Shown piece by piece: positions 26,067 to 34,554 of a stretch of 60,713 nt of DNA. The DNA is from Pyrodictium sp. Lineage in GTDB: Archaea > Thermoproteota > Thermoprotei_A > Sulfolobales > Pyrodictiaceae. Every line of letters begins with the position of its first letter. Position 1 is the stretch's first letter. Position numbers and translations under genes: made by a program. The stretch spans positions 1 through 60,713 of the forward strand of contig DQUB01000055.1 in NCBI GenBank assembly GCA_015662475.1, written 5' to 3'. The notes under the pieces were generated by a model. It ran no database searches and was not told the DNA's origin. It worked only from the letters and a program-made list of their open reading frames with translations.

Positions 26067-27218
26067 GTGAGCAAGACAAGGATATGCTTCGTAGTAAACC
26101 CTATTGCTGGTATGGGAGGACCCTTAGCCCTAAAAGGTACTGATGGTAGAGCTAGATGGGAAGCAATAAGACGAGGTGCCAAACCTGTTTCTCCTGAGCG
26201 TGCAAAGAGGTTTCTTGATAGGCTGGAAAAACTTGGAGTACTAGAGTCAATAGAGTTTTACACCGCCACAGGGTCTATGGGCGAGGAACTGCTAAGAGAA
26301 TACAGTGTAGACTATAGGATTGTCAACGTTGTTGCTAACCCAACTGTTGCTGCAGACACTATTGAGACTGTCATAAGGTGTTGTAGGCAAGGCGTCGATC
26401 TAATAGTCTTTTGCGGAGGTGATGGAACTGCTAGAGATGTAGCCTTGGCTTTGGCTAGCGAGGATCGTAAAGATGTGCCGCTTTTGGGGATTCCATCTGG
26501 CGTGAAAATGTACAGCAGCATCTTCGCTGTAAATCCTGAAGCAGCTGCACAAGCCGTTGCAGAATTTGTTCAGTCTGGAAAAACCACGTGTTGTTGTGAA
26601 GGAGAAGTTGTAGATGTAGATGAAGAAGCGTTTCGGAAAAACATATTGAATGTGAAAATGTTTGCATTAACACAAACTCTCTGCTCGAGATATCTGGTTG
26701 GGATATCGAAACAACCTACGCCAGAAACTCCCGATGAAGAGGAGAATCGAAGAGCTATAGCCAACCACGTACTCGAATACTACGTGAAACCATGCACCCT
26801 CATAATACTCGGACCTGGAACTACCACAAAAGCTATTGCAGATGCGCTTGGCGTAGAGAAAACACTTCTTGGAGTAGATGTCATTCACAACGGGAAACTT
26901 GTAGCAAAAGATGTTGATGGACCTACACTAGAAAAGATTGTCGAGGAGCACTTGAAACGAGGAGGACATGTACTGATCATAGTATCTCCTATAGGTGGGC
27001 AAGGCTTTATATTCGGACGCGGAAACCAACAAATAACACCACGTGTACTCAAACTTGTTGGACGTAACAATATTTTGGTTGTTGCAACACGCTCTAAAAT
27101 CTCTAAACTTAAAAAACTACGTATTGATACTGGCGACCCAGAACTCGACGAAACACTCAAAGGCTATATCAGGGTAGTTGTAGACTACGACGAGGAAGTA
27201 ATTATGAAGGTTGAATGA
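26067..27218 (+). CDS. ATP-NAD/AcoX kinase family protein
   Basis: About 383 residues from the GTG at 26067. The N-terminus ICFVVNPIAGMGGPLALKGTDG and the IVFCGGDGTARDVALAL motif (GGDGT) define the COG3199-type predicted ATP-NAD kinases that make NADP. A longer frame from 25998 exists but lies inside the opposite NMNAT gene. LGIPSGVKMYSSIFAVNPEAAA is the substrate-loop region. The stop overlaps the M50 gene by 4 bases. The pairing with NMNAT supports a NAD(P) role; activity on another substrate remains possible. Confidence 0.85.
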   Translation: MSKTRICFVVNPIAGMGGPLALKGTDGRARWEAIRRGAKPVSPERAKRFLDRLEKLGVLESIEFYTATGSMGEELLREYSVDYRIVNVVANPTVAADTIETVIRCCRQGVDLIVFCGGDGTARDVALALASEDRKDVPLLGIPSGVKMYSSIFAVNPEAAAQAVAEFVQSGKTTCCCEGEVVDVDEEAFRKNILNVKMFALTQTLCSRYLVGISKQPTPETPDEEENRRAIANHVLEYYVKPCTLIILGPGTTTKAIADALGVEKTLLGVDVIHNGKLVAKDVDGPTLEKIVEEHLKRGGHVLIIVSPIGGQGFIFGRGNQQITPRVLKLVGRNNILVVATRSKISKLKKLRIDTGDPELDETLKGYIRVVVDYDEEVIMKVE

Positions 27219-27832
27219 GGGCAAAAAGCATGCTACCTCACACACTCCTCAGACCACTACAAATTGTGGAACCACTAGCTCTTCTAATAGCCGCCATTGC
27301 AGCAGCCATAGCGCTAGGCGGTCCTCAGGTCGTATTAGCCCTATACTACGACGCTTTAAGCTATCACTCCGGCATAATCCTAGGCGCTATTTCTGGAATG
27401 ATCCTCCACGAACTAGCACATAAGTACTGTGCAATTAGAGAAGGTTGCCGTGCATCATATGTTTTAACACCCTTCGGTCTAACCATAACATTGTTATCAG
27501 GTTTCATCCCATTTATAGCAATAATAAGTCCAGGTTATGTAGCTATAATGTGCTATCCAACCTCATGGCTTCCCCGTGAACCACGAGAAGACCTTATAGC
27601 TGCAAGCGGTGTTGCCGTAAACCTCATACTATCGTTTATAGCTAGATTGGCACAATCAATAACACCTTTCAGCTTTCACTCCTTCCTGACAGGATTTGCA
27701 CATATAAATGCTTGGATGGCATTCTTCAACCTCCTACCCATACCGCCATTTGATGGTTATCGTATGATAAACAGGATGGCTAGTCTATGGCTAGTAATGT
27801 TCGTAGTGTCTATCCTCATGACATATTACTAG
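27215..27832 (+). CDS. M50 / site-2 protease-like membrane protein
   Basis: A 205-residue protein with about five hydrophobic segments. The intramembrane zinc-protease motif HELAH follows SGMIL near residue 65, and the second metal motif is LLPIPPFDGYRM near residue 173, in place of the usual NPDG-like form. Members cut membrane proteins to release regulators or act as non-catalytic relatives; the intact HExxH suggests activity. It overlaps the NAD-kinase-family gene by 4 bases and is followed by the WhiP-like gene 48 bases on. Confidence 0.85.
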   Translation: MRAKSMLPHTLLRPLQIVEPLALLIAAIAAAIALGGPQVVLALYYDALSYHSGIILGAISGMILHELAHKYCAIREGCRASYVLTPFGLTITLLSGFIPFIAIISPGYVAIMCYPTSWLPREPREDLIAASGVAVNLILSFIARLAQSITPFSFHSFLTGFAHINAWMAFFNLLPIPPFDGYRMINRMASLWLVMFVVSILMTYY

Positions 27833-27880
27833 CCCCAATTCCACTAATGTTTAACATGTTTTAAACTATGTGTAGGGAGA

Positions 27881-28630
27881 GTGCCAGAAAAAGAAGTTGC
27901 GTGGAATTTAACAGAGCAAAAAGAACGTTATAGAAGAGAACAGGGGCCACGAAGTCCTCTAGTAGAAGCCATCGCCGTCCTCCTTCTTGCACGGCCTATG
28001 AGAGCAGCTGAAATAGCACAAACACTAGGCTATCCAACACGCTACATCAGCAGCTATCTTAGCTATTGGAAAGCTAGAGGTTATTTCGAAAATGTGAGTG
28101 GTTATTGGCAACTTACTGCGAAAGGCGAGGAGTTTGCGAGACAGGTTATAGAAAAGAGGCTCAACGGTAGAGTATCACAATTTGCAGCGCTTGCACGCCA
28201 GATAATAGAAGATGTGTGGGGTGAACAGATTAAACAGACAAGAAACCGCAAAAGAGTGGGCAAGCCAGCCGAGCAATCATCTCAATTCTTGCCGTTTATT
28301 GCTGCTGATAAAGGTAAAAGCGGCAATAAACGAAAAACGGCTATCCATCCTATCCACTGTCTAGCAAGTATTATAGATGTTGACGAGCTTTCTGATGAAG
28401 AGCTTGAAATATTAGAAATAATGATCAACCATTATGTGAAGTGGGGCTCCACATACATGTATATAGACCAACTACAACAAAAGTTGGATGCTGACCCAGC
28501 ATGGCTACTTAAAGTATTGAAAAGTTTACAGTCAAAAGGCATCATATACATCTACAACGATCGCCGTTTAGGCACAAGAATAGGTTTTTCAAAAAGACTT
28601 AGGGATCAAATCACAACATGTAAACCCTAA
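27881..28630 (+). CDS. Winged-helix protein, WhiP-like replication initiator
   Basis: A 249-residue protein starting at GTG after a purine-rich leader. The N-terminal winged helix (about 27-86) reads RPMRAAEIAQTLGYPTRYIS, then SYLSYWKARGYFENVSGYWQLTAKGEE. A basic linker follows and a second winged helix occupies about 165-240. This tandem layout and the SYLSYWKxRGY segment fit WhiP (winged-helix initiator protein, a Cdt1-like crenarchaeal factor that binds the oriC3 origin). The AT-rich gap right after it supports an origin context. Family match is from memory. Confidence 0.6.
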   Translation: MPEKEVAWNLTEQKERYRREQGPRSPLVEAIAVLLLARPMRAAEIAQTLGYPTRYISSYLSYWKARGYFENVSGYWQLTAKGEEFARQVIEKRLNGRVSQFAALARQIIEDVWGEQIKQTRNRKRVGKPAEQSSQFLPFIAADKGKSGNKRKTAIHPIHCLASIIDVDELSDEELEILEIMINHYVKWGSTYMYIDQLQQKLDADPAWLLKVLKSLQSKGIIYIYNDRRLGTRIGFSKRLRDQITTCKP

Positions 28631-28941
28631 CAAGACTACTACCTACCTCCATAACCCTCCAATTAGTAATACAGAACCCGGCATACCAGCCTCTTCTTGA
28701 GTGCAACTTTAAAGAGAATGCCATTGGTGTACACCAAATATCGCTTCTCTAACCCTAATCCTCTCATCAATCCAAATATAGTTTAGCCAAACAATATAGA
28801 GATACAACAAAAATGTGTAAATCAAAATAGCAAATGTTTAAACTTCCAATAAAATGTCATTGTTGAGGCACAATATTGCTCTGTAAAAAGGAGAGCAGTG
28901 GGATGAGATAACACCTGCCTGTGGTAGTAGTGGTAGTGGTT
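28631..28941. other. 311-base AT-rich gap, replication-origin candidate
   Basis: The gap between the WhiP-like gene and the next gene contains an AT-rich core (about 28775-28855) and strong palindromes, including one at 28724-28737. I find no gene, tRNA or full box C/D set in it. An origin next to whiP is known in Sulfolobus (oriC3), so this is the best origin candidate of the window. Cdc6/Orc1 binding motifs were not confirmed by eye. Confidence 0.4.
28713..28750. repeat. Nested palindrome in the WhiP-downstream gap
   Basis: TTGGTGTACACCAA (28724-28737) is a perfect 14-bp palindrome. It is flanked by AGAGAA (28713-28718) and TTCTCT (28745-28750), which are reverse complements, giving a two-level inverted repeat of 38 bases. 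It may bind a dimeric protein, fold in RNA as a transcript end of the upstream gene, or mark the origin. Confidence 0.5.
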
Positions 28942-29157
28942 TTAGAGGCCAAAAGCTCTTCTTCTGTTACGTAGCTTTACATCCCAATAGAGTTTTTTGA
29001 TTTCATGTGTTAGTTTTGTTTCAATTTTTGTACCGTTTTTTAAAAGTATAATTACCGTATTTGATTTTATGATCATGTCAAGTATGTTATTTATATCAAG
29101 AGGTGGCTGCAATGTAGTATCTATGGAATGCTGAGAAGATACATGGTCTGCTCGCAT
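28942..29157 (-). CDS. Small hypothetical protein, possibly Sm-like
   Basis: A 71-residue basic protein. The stretch NNILDMIIKSNTVIILLKNGTKIETKL resembles the Sm1 beta strands of an LSm fold (short helix, strand, Asn-Gly turn, strand), but the second Sm motif is not evident. Low-level composition supports a real gene, but no partner is adjacent. Confidence 0.4.
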   Translation of the reverse strand: MRADHVSSQHSIDTTLQPPLDINNILDMIIKSNTVIILLKNGTKIETKLTHEIKKLYWDVKLRNRRRAFGL

Positions 29158-29221
29158 AATGTGTCTTGGCCACCTCCGCTAGAATATTTGGTAGGGGTTT
29201 GGGATGTTTAAAAAGTTAGTG

Positions 29222-29298
29222 TATGTGGGGATGAAGATGTTTATGGGGACTGAAACTTTGACTGTTTTGATATGATGATTGGGGACCTCGCCTGACCC
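29222..29298 (+). ncRNA. Probable box C/D guide sRNA
   Basis: Plus strand: box C GGGATGA (29227-29233, one mismatch), a 15-base guide, D' CTGA (29249-29252), an unusually long 18-base D'-C' spacer, C' ATGATGA (29271-29277, perfect), a 13-base guide, D CTGA (29291-29294). The C'/D half is canonical. The D guide would pair with GCGAGGUCCCCAA. The long spacer lowers confidence. Confidence 0.55.
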
Positions 29299-29323
29299 AA
29301 AACACCATTTTCATGGATTGTCA

Positions 29324-30046
29324 TTAGATTATCTTTGTCATTTTGGACTTAATTATCTCCTCAGCTTTCTCTTTCGGTATCTTTACATAGTCTAATCCAT
29401 TTATAATTTGAATAAGCTTCCCAACGTCTTTTGATAGTTCATCGACTGGTGTATTCACTAGCTTTGTTGATTCATATGCTTCAGTTCCAGGTATTAGCAG
29501 GACATGTAATTTGGTTTGATTGTCTTCGGGTGTTAGTATAGTGAGACCTAGATTCTCGCCTTTATCGTCCTTGAGCAATATCAAAACTTCGTTATCCGAA
29601 GTCCTGCCCAACGGTATTGCTTCTGCAACTTTAGCTGGTGCTGCATGGGTTTCTGGTTTTGCGCCTGTCCATTCTGCTTCTTCTCCAGTTACAGGCTTTT
29701 CTAGCACTTCTCTCGCCTTTTCTATGGTTTCTTTCACAGCTTTTTCGACTTCCTCGTCGGGTACCCTTTTGAACACCTCTATTTTTAATGTGTCAAGCTT
29801 CCAAACTATATCGCCGTTAACAACATCATATTCTATTCGTATTCTCACGACATCGCCTTTGTCTATCTTTAACTTGTTCACCAGTATGTCGAAAAGTAGT
29901 CTATTGAGTTCGCCTGCTTTTTGCGCCACTAGCTGGTTTGTTAATTCACCCGCCTTTATCTTGTCGCGAAGTTGGGCAAAGAGTACGCGTCTAAGTTTGT
30001 CAGCGTATGCGCCGGCTATTACGAGACCTGTTGAGAGTTGGGGCAT
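29324..30046 (-). CDS. DUF2258-family crenarchaeal protein
   Basis: A 240-residue protein. The N-terminus LSTGLVIAGAYADKLRRVLFAQLRDKIK, then ELNRLLFDILVNKLKIDKGDVVRIRIEY, matches the crenarchaea-restricted DUF2258 family. An acidic linker (about 95-135) joins it to a C-terminal alpha/beta part ending in basic residues. The family's function is unknown; members are abundant in Sulfolobus. It lies 59 bases downstream of nre on the same strand and may be co-transcribed. Confidence 0.8.
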   Translation of the reverse strand: MPQLSTGLVIAGAYADKLRRVLFAQLRDKIKAGELTNQLVAQKAGELNRLLFDILVNKLKIDKGDVVRIRIEYDVVNGDIVWKLDTLKIEVFKRVPDEEVEKAVKETIEKAREVLEKPVTGEEAEWTGAKPETHAAPAKVAEAIPLGRTSDNEVLILLKDDKGENLGLTILTPEDNQTKLHVLLIPGTEAYESTKLVNTPVDELSKDVGKLIQIINGLDYVKIPKEKAEEIIKSKMTKII

Positions 30047-30105
30047 GCCAATTCTCCATACTAAGTTTTTGTTGTGCTAGTATTTCGGTTTATTGGTTTG
30101 TTGCA

Positions 30106-31380
30106 CTAGCCTGTCCTAAAGTAGTGATCCAGCTTCCTCTGGGCATAAAGATTGTTGAAAACTTTTGATGTTTTGATTATTGTGTTTAAAAGTCTATCAT
30201 CTCTTATTTTTGCACTTAACACTTTAACAACTTCCTTTACATCATTTGACTTAAGTATAGGTTGTGAGAGAGCATGAGCAGTTGTTAGGCGGATATGCCA
30301 ATTACCTACTGGTGCATAGTAGTCTGGGGTTATTTCACGTATTATGAGTACAGTGGCTTGTCGTCTCCTCTTTGCAAGATGTTCTATAACAGATAAACGT
30401 GCAGCCATAAACCCTCCATCAATCTCTGTAAATCGATTAGGTCTATCTTCCCTGACCCAGTGTAGTATGGGTTGCTTTGTATTCTGCGTCCACACTGTAA
30501 AGGGGTGCCATATTTCAACCATCTCAAGCCTGTAAGGACCTGGGAAAAGTATTATGGTGAATCTATTCCCAAGATATGATGCATTGTAAACTTCGATGTA
30601 ATCAACAACCTTGTCCTCAGACTTAACATTTTCAAGCAATTTAGCTGCTATTGCACTATCGACTGCAGTTATAGCCCACCTTGTTGGGACTAAGCGTCTG
30701 TTTCGCTTTACACCAAGCAGACCAAGAGAAAAAGCTCGTACAATTGTGTAGAAATCGACCTTCTCCTTGTAAAGTAGCCATACAGCCTCAGAAGCCTTTA
30801 CATCATCCCATACCAGCTTCTCTAGCACTCGAGGAGGCTTAGGATTTGAGACTATCCTTACACTTGATGCTGGTGCGCTAGGCCCGTGTGGAGCTAGTAT
30901 ACCGTCGAAAGACAGTTGTGGTATTGGAGGTTTCTGTAGTTTAACCTCACTATCTGTCGGCTTAACCGATATAGCAGCTATGCTTAGCTCCTTCTCATAC
31001 AGTTTCCAAGGATCTTTAATATGGAATTTAAGAATGCTTGAAACAAGATATGATCGAAGTTCGATTATTTTTCTAAGACTATATCGTTGAGCCCACCAAA
31101 GTAATGGATAGTCATATGTTTTTGCATCTTCACCATAAACTTGTGGAGGAACGTTGAAGAGTATAGGTACCTTTGGATATCCTTGTTCGCCGACAACAAG
31201 GCTTGGAGGTGTAGAACCTTGCAATTCTAAAGGTCTAGGACCAAGCTTTGTTACACTTGAAACTTGTGCACGAAACCTGTCGAGAATTGGACAAGAGGTA
31301 AGACCACAGAGCTTCTTATAGCCTTTGCATCTAACACATAGAGAAGCAGGTATTCTCTTTGGCACAGTATAGCTCCCCAC
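30106..31380 (-). CDS. Nre-family DNA repair protein with C-terminal PIP motif
   Basis: About 425 residues from a GTG at 31380. The N-terminal LCVRCKGYKKLCGLTSCPILDRFRAQ zinc-like motif, the VGEQGYPKV segment, and a DWYAPVGxW-like core (YYAPVGNWHIR) are those of archaeal NreA/NreB. The C-terminus QRKLDHYFRTG matches the PCNA-interacting peptide (QxxLxxYF), as described for Nre proteins involved in mitomycin C resistance. A longer frame from 31449 would overlap aRF1 by 58 bases and lacks family residues, so a downstream GTG is preferred. It lies immediately behind aRF1 on the same strand. Confidence 0.85.
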   Translation of the reverse strand: MGSYTVPKRIPASLCVRCKGYKKLCGLTSCPILDRFRAQVSSVTKLGPRPLELQGSTPPSLVVGEQGYPKVPILFNVPPQVYGEDAKTYDYPLLWWAQRYSLRKIIELRSYLVSSILKFHIKDPWKLYEKELSIAAISVKPTDSEVKLQKPPIPQLSFDGILAPHGPSAPASSVRIVSNPKPPRVLEKLVWDDVKASEAVWLLYKEKVDFYTIVRAFSLGLLGVKRNRRLVPTRWAITAVDSAIAAKLLENVKSEDKVVDYIEVYNASYLGNRFTIILFPGPYRLEMVEIWHPFTVWTQNTKQPILHWVREDRPNRFTEIDGGFMAARLSVIEHLAKRRRQATVLIIREITPDYYAPVGNWHIRLTTAHALSQPILKSNDVKEVVKVLSAKIRDDRLLNTIIKTSKVFNNLYAQRKLDHYFRTG

Positions 31381-31391
31381 AATCCAGAGTT

Positions 31392-32510
31392 TTAGTAGAG
31401 GCGATATCGCAGTACACCAACTACGCCTCCAAAAGTCTTCTTTATCCATTCTGCTTCTGGTAGACTATCTGAAAGGTAGATCACTTTTGTTCCATACTTT
31501 TTCGCCTCCTCCGAAATCTTCTCAGCTTCTTCATGCTCTTCGTCTATTATGACAAACTTTAGTGCGCCCATCATCAGCGCATTCTTCACCTCTTTAAGCC
31601 CGTATACTGCTAGTCCATCATCTTTTGCCAGGTGCATCTTAAACTCTTCTATAGCCTTCAAAAGCTCCAAATACTTTTGCTTAGTTAGTACATCTTCGGC
31701 TCGGAGAACCAACTCTCTAAGCCCTGCAATACCCTGATAGGAGACATCGAAAAGCTTTGACACTATCTTTTGCCTTATCCTGTAGTCGAGGAAACCGCTA
31801 TTGAGAAAGTCTTTCTTGGCGTAGCCCGGTCCACCAATTATTATGGCCTTCAAGATCCCCTTCTCTATAAGCGGTAGAAAGTGTTTTGACATAGCCTCAG
31901 CAACTTGTTTGTAGAAAGCTCGCACAAACTGCTCTATCTGTCTATCAAATCTACGCTGGCTCTGACCACCCTTATGGTGTTTTCCAGGCACATACCCTTC
32001 AATCTCCTCGAGTACCTGTATTCTTGAACCTTTCAAAAGCCCTATTGTAGCTTCATCTCTCTCTATTATCACTAGACCGTAAGCTTCTTCGGCTTCAAGC
32101 ATTTCCTCTAAAAACTCTGTATGGAACCATTTGTCGGTTCTATAGTAGAACACGGGTACAGGTTCTGGAGGCGAGAACATAAGACATATAAAGTCTTTCG
32201 TTTGCACGTTCTCGCCGCAAAATACGACAAGCCCGTTTTTGGGCACTTTGGGGATCGATGAGAGTCTCTCCATAGCAGATGCTAGAGCACGTTGGACAGC
32301 TTCTCTAGTCCTCTTCAACTTAATGTTATCCGTTATAGAGTACTCTTGCCTAAGAAGATTCATTACATCGCTTATAGGTCTACCAGGTGGTATGTAGAGG
32401 CTTAACAGTATTGTTGCTGGAGCTTTCCATTTTTTAAGCTCTTTAATTATTTGCTTCAATGTTCTCTTGTCAACTGTTAGCTTTTTCTCAAGTTCTTGTT
32501 CGCTAACCAT
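31392..32510 (-). CDS. prf1: Peptide chain release factor aRF1
   Basis: A 372-residue archaeal/eukaryal-type class 1 release factor that reads all three stop codons. The stop-reading loop is TDNIKLKRTREAV (NIK at 62-64); the catalytic GGQ is at 181-183 in KHHKGGQSQRRFDRQ. The central and C-terminal domains are complete and length is normal. The gene ends 12 bases before the preferred Nre start. aRF1 works with aEF1A and ABCE1 (encoded at 56094) in termination and recycling. Confidence 0.97.
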   Translation of the reverse strand: MVSEQELEKKLTVDKRTLKQIIKELKKWKAPATILLSLYIPPGRPISDVMNLLRQEYSITDNIKLKRTREAVQRALASAMERLSSIPKVPKNGLVVFCGENVQTKDFICLMFSPPEPVPVFYYRTDKWFHTEFLEEMLEAEEAYGLVIIERDEATIGLLKGSRIQVLEEIEGYVPGKHHKGGQSQRRFDRQIEQFVRAFYKQVAEAMSKHFLPLIEKGILKAIIIGGPGYAKKDFLNSGFLDYRIRQKIVSKLFDVSYQGIAGLRELVLRAEDVLTKQKYLELLKAIEEFKMHLAKDDGLAVYGLKEVKNALMMGALKFVIIDEEHEEAEKISEEAKKYGTKVIYLSDSLPEAEWIKKTFGGVVGVLRYRLY

Positions 32511-32652
32511 ACCCTAATCCCCCTACAGCCTTACTGAATCAAGCCTTAATAACTGGAACCCCCACTGTCAAGGTCAGCTAATCACTCTAAAACAACTGCC
32601 ATAATTTTAGTAATACGGTGGGTTAAAGCAGAACAGCCTGTGTAGAGTTACC

Positions 32653-32964
32653 ATGTTTTGCGGGCTAAAGATGGATACTGTGCTTAACATGTTGTTTGTT
32701 AGAGGGATAGGACCCTACAGTAGTGAGGCTAGGGAGAAGATAAGAAGTGTGTTGGAGAGGCTTAGAGAATTGGGAATTAAAGCATCTTTAACAGAAATTG
32801 AATTGCCAGTACTAGATGATGAAGGACTTACACCCGAACTTATAGTCGATGGCGAACTACTATCGCTCTTCACTTGTACGGAAACATTGTTGGAAGCAAT
32901 AGTTTACAAAGCTTATGCAAGTGTTATGAGTAGAAACTCACTCGCTAATATAGCTTCTACCTAG
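32653..32964 (+). CDS. Small hypothetical protein
   Basis: A 103-residue protein, or 97 from an internal ATG at 32671. It is a helix-rich alpha/beta protein with an SSEAREKIRSVLERLRELGI helix and a LIVDGELLSLFTC turn reminiscent of a thioredoxin-like or transcriptional co-factor fold, without catalytic pairs. Its 3' end overlaps the convergent Cys-rich gene by 27 bases. Function unknown. Confidence 0.5.
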   Translation: MFCGLKMDTVLNMLFVRGIGPYSSEAREKIRSVLERLRELGIKASLTEIELPVLDDEGLTPELIVDGELLSLFTCTETLLEAIVYKAYASVMSRNSLANIAST

Positions 32965-33363
32965 CTTGTAGAAGGGACAACCTTTCCAAAGTTTTTCACA
33001 ATTTTTAACTTCACTACGTGTTAGAAGTCTTTCAAGCACATTACAGTATGCGAGATAATTGCCAGCATACTCATACACTTTGAAGTATGGACATGCAGAA
33101 GAAGGTTTAGAGTGTAATAGGTGTATTGGTGGATAGGGTTTGAGCTGTTGAGCTATGGCAGGTGTTGGTTGAGTGAACTTTGTTAAACCACTCTTCTCTT
33201 TCTCCTCTTGCTTCTCTACATCGACAAAATATCGACATGATCTATAATCTTCCTGACCTCCTAGGCAACGTTCAGGACTAACAACAAGAGTACTAGGCTC
33301 TCTAAGTTTAGGCGAAGTACACATGCCATTTTTATACCATGGACAAGGCAAGGAACCACCCAT
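32938..33363 (-). CDS. Cysteine-cluster hypothetical protein
   Basis: A 141-residue protein with nine cysteines in two blocks: C7, C15, C33, C43 in the N-terminal block with CPWYKNGMC and CRYF, and C91, C107, C120, C129 in the second with CPYF, YCNVL and CPFY. The repeated CPxY/F pattern suggests two metal sites, zinc or iron-sulfur. The gene at 36919-37236 carries a single block of the same style (CPYYDKRTGKC). No catalytic motif; function unknown. Confidence 0.65.
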   Translation of the reverse strand: MGGSLPCPWYKNGMCTSPKLREPSTLVVSPERCLGGQEDYRSCRYFVDVEKQEEKEKSGLTKFTQPTPAIAQQLKPYPPIHLLHSKPSSACPYFKVYEYAGNYLAYCNVLERLLTRSEVKNCEKLWKGCPFYKLGRSYISE

Positions 33364-33427
33364 AACAAGTTAGCTGGATTGGGCAAAAAGAAGGCAAAAA
33401 TGAGTTAGTGGTTTAAAACCTGGACTT

Positions 33428-34084
33428 TTAGCCACAAACAAGTTTTCTAATTTCTTCGACAATCTTGGTCTTTTCTTCGAGCTCATGAATTCTCTTTCTA
33501 AGCTCTTCATTCTCTTTCTCAAGTTCGTCTATTGTTGACTTGAGCTCTGACAACTTGTTCTCAAGCTCTTCTGGTTTAACACAGCTTTCTAGCTGTTGTT
33601 TTAACCTTCTATTCTCCTCTTCTAACTGTTTTACTTTCTCCTCCAACTGTTTCAACTTCTCATACTCTTCTCTCGTAACATGAACTCCGCCAAATGGTGC
33701 TACTATACGCAGCTTGCCTCTTGCAAGAAGCTCGTAGGTTTCACGGACAAGTTTGCCAGCCTTAGTCTTACCGGACAGGTGAGCTCTCACCGTGGTTTCA
33801 CTTCTACCAAGCTCATCAGCTATTTGCGAGACTGTGTAGCCAGCCTTTTCTCTAGCAATTGCAGCAGCTGCAACCGCTAGGCTGTCAACCCATGTTGCTT
33901 TCTCTAGCGGATCTTTAATCAATTCCAATACTTCTGGTCTATACAATGTTCCTATAATTAGTGCCATTTCAAGCTGCTGTACTTCCCGCTTCGATGTTGG
34001 CCTTAAAGGTATGTTTGACAAGTCGATCTCTATTTGTTCTATTTGTGGCGTTGCCTTTTGCTGTTCACTCATCTCTAACACCAC
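33428..34084 (-). CDS. HTH regulator with C-terminal coiled coil
   Basis: A 218-residue protein. An HTH lies at about 80-112 (YTVSQIADELGRSETTVRAHLSG), followed by KAGKLVRETYELL and, after a GGVHVT turn, a long leucine-heptad coiled coil from about 135 to the end. The arrangement suggests a dimeric DNA-binding protein of crenarchaeal type. An internal ATG at residue 5 (MSEQQ) may be the true start. It stands alone between the two Cys-rich genes; targets are unknown. Confidence 0.75.
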   Translation of the reverse strand: MVLEMSEQQKATPQIEQIEIDLSNIPLRPTSKREVQQLEMALIIGTLYRPEVLELIKDPLEKATWVDSLAVAAAAIAREKAGYTVSQIADELGRSETTVRAHLSGKTKAGKLVRETYELLARGKLRIVAPFGGVHVTREEYEKLKQLEEKVKQLEEENRRLKQQLESCVKPEELENKLSELKSTIDELEKENEELRKRIHELEEKTKIVEEIRKLVCG

Positions 34085-34134
34085 ACACTATATATTGTTT
34101 TGGGTATAAAAGTGTTGTCTAAAACTTTCTTCCT

Positions 34135-34497
34135 TCAAGATATAAGACAACATTTTGGATTAGAACAACATGGGTCTAAGCCTGCCTTACAGCGTGACTT
34201 AACCCATTCGCGGACAAATTTGTTGAAACGTTCATCGAACGTTATTAGAGTTGCTACAATATAGTAGTTGGCATGGCAATATCCTTCGGATTTCAACATG
34301 CGTGTTATGGGAGACAACAACGACTTTATAAGTACGAGCCATAAATACCAATCAGGAGCTCTTAACAGCTCTTCCAAACTATTGATGCCGTACTCTGAAA
34401 ATGTGCTTTCCACATGACTCATAACTTTAGCACTAACATTAGGTGGTACTTTAGCAGCTCTTAATGCAGTCTGTAATGCTTCAACAAGTTTCTTCAT
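34135..34497 (-). CDS. Hypothetical helical protein with C-terminal cysteines
   Basis: A 120-residue helical protein. The C-terminus holds a cysteine cluster SRCKAGLDPCCSNPKCCLIS (six Cys in 16 residues), which could bind iron-sulfur or zinc or be a metal-chaperone tail. A hydrophobic DWYLWLVLIKSLLSPI segment (about 50-65) may be a membrane-associating helix. No known family. It is preceded by a box C/D sRNA on the other strand. Confidence 0.6.
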   Translation of the reverse strand: MKKLVEALQTALRAAKVPPNVSAKVMSHVESTFSEYGINSLEELLRAPDWYLWLVLIKSLLSPITRMLKSEGYCHANYYIVATLITFDERFNKFVREWVKSRCKAGLDPCCSNPKCCLIS

Positions 34498-34554
34498 AAG
34501 AGTCCCAAGCTATACTATTGGTTGGGGAGGAGGGTAGATTAAACAACTCGCTTT

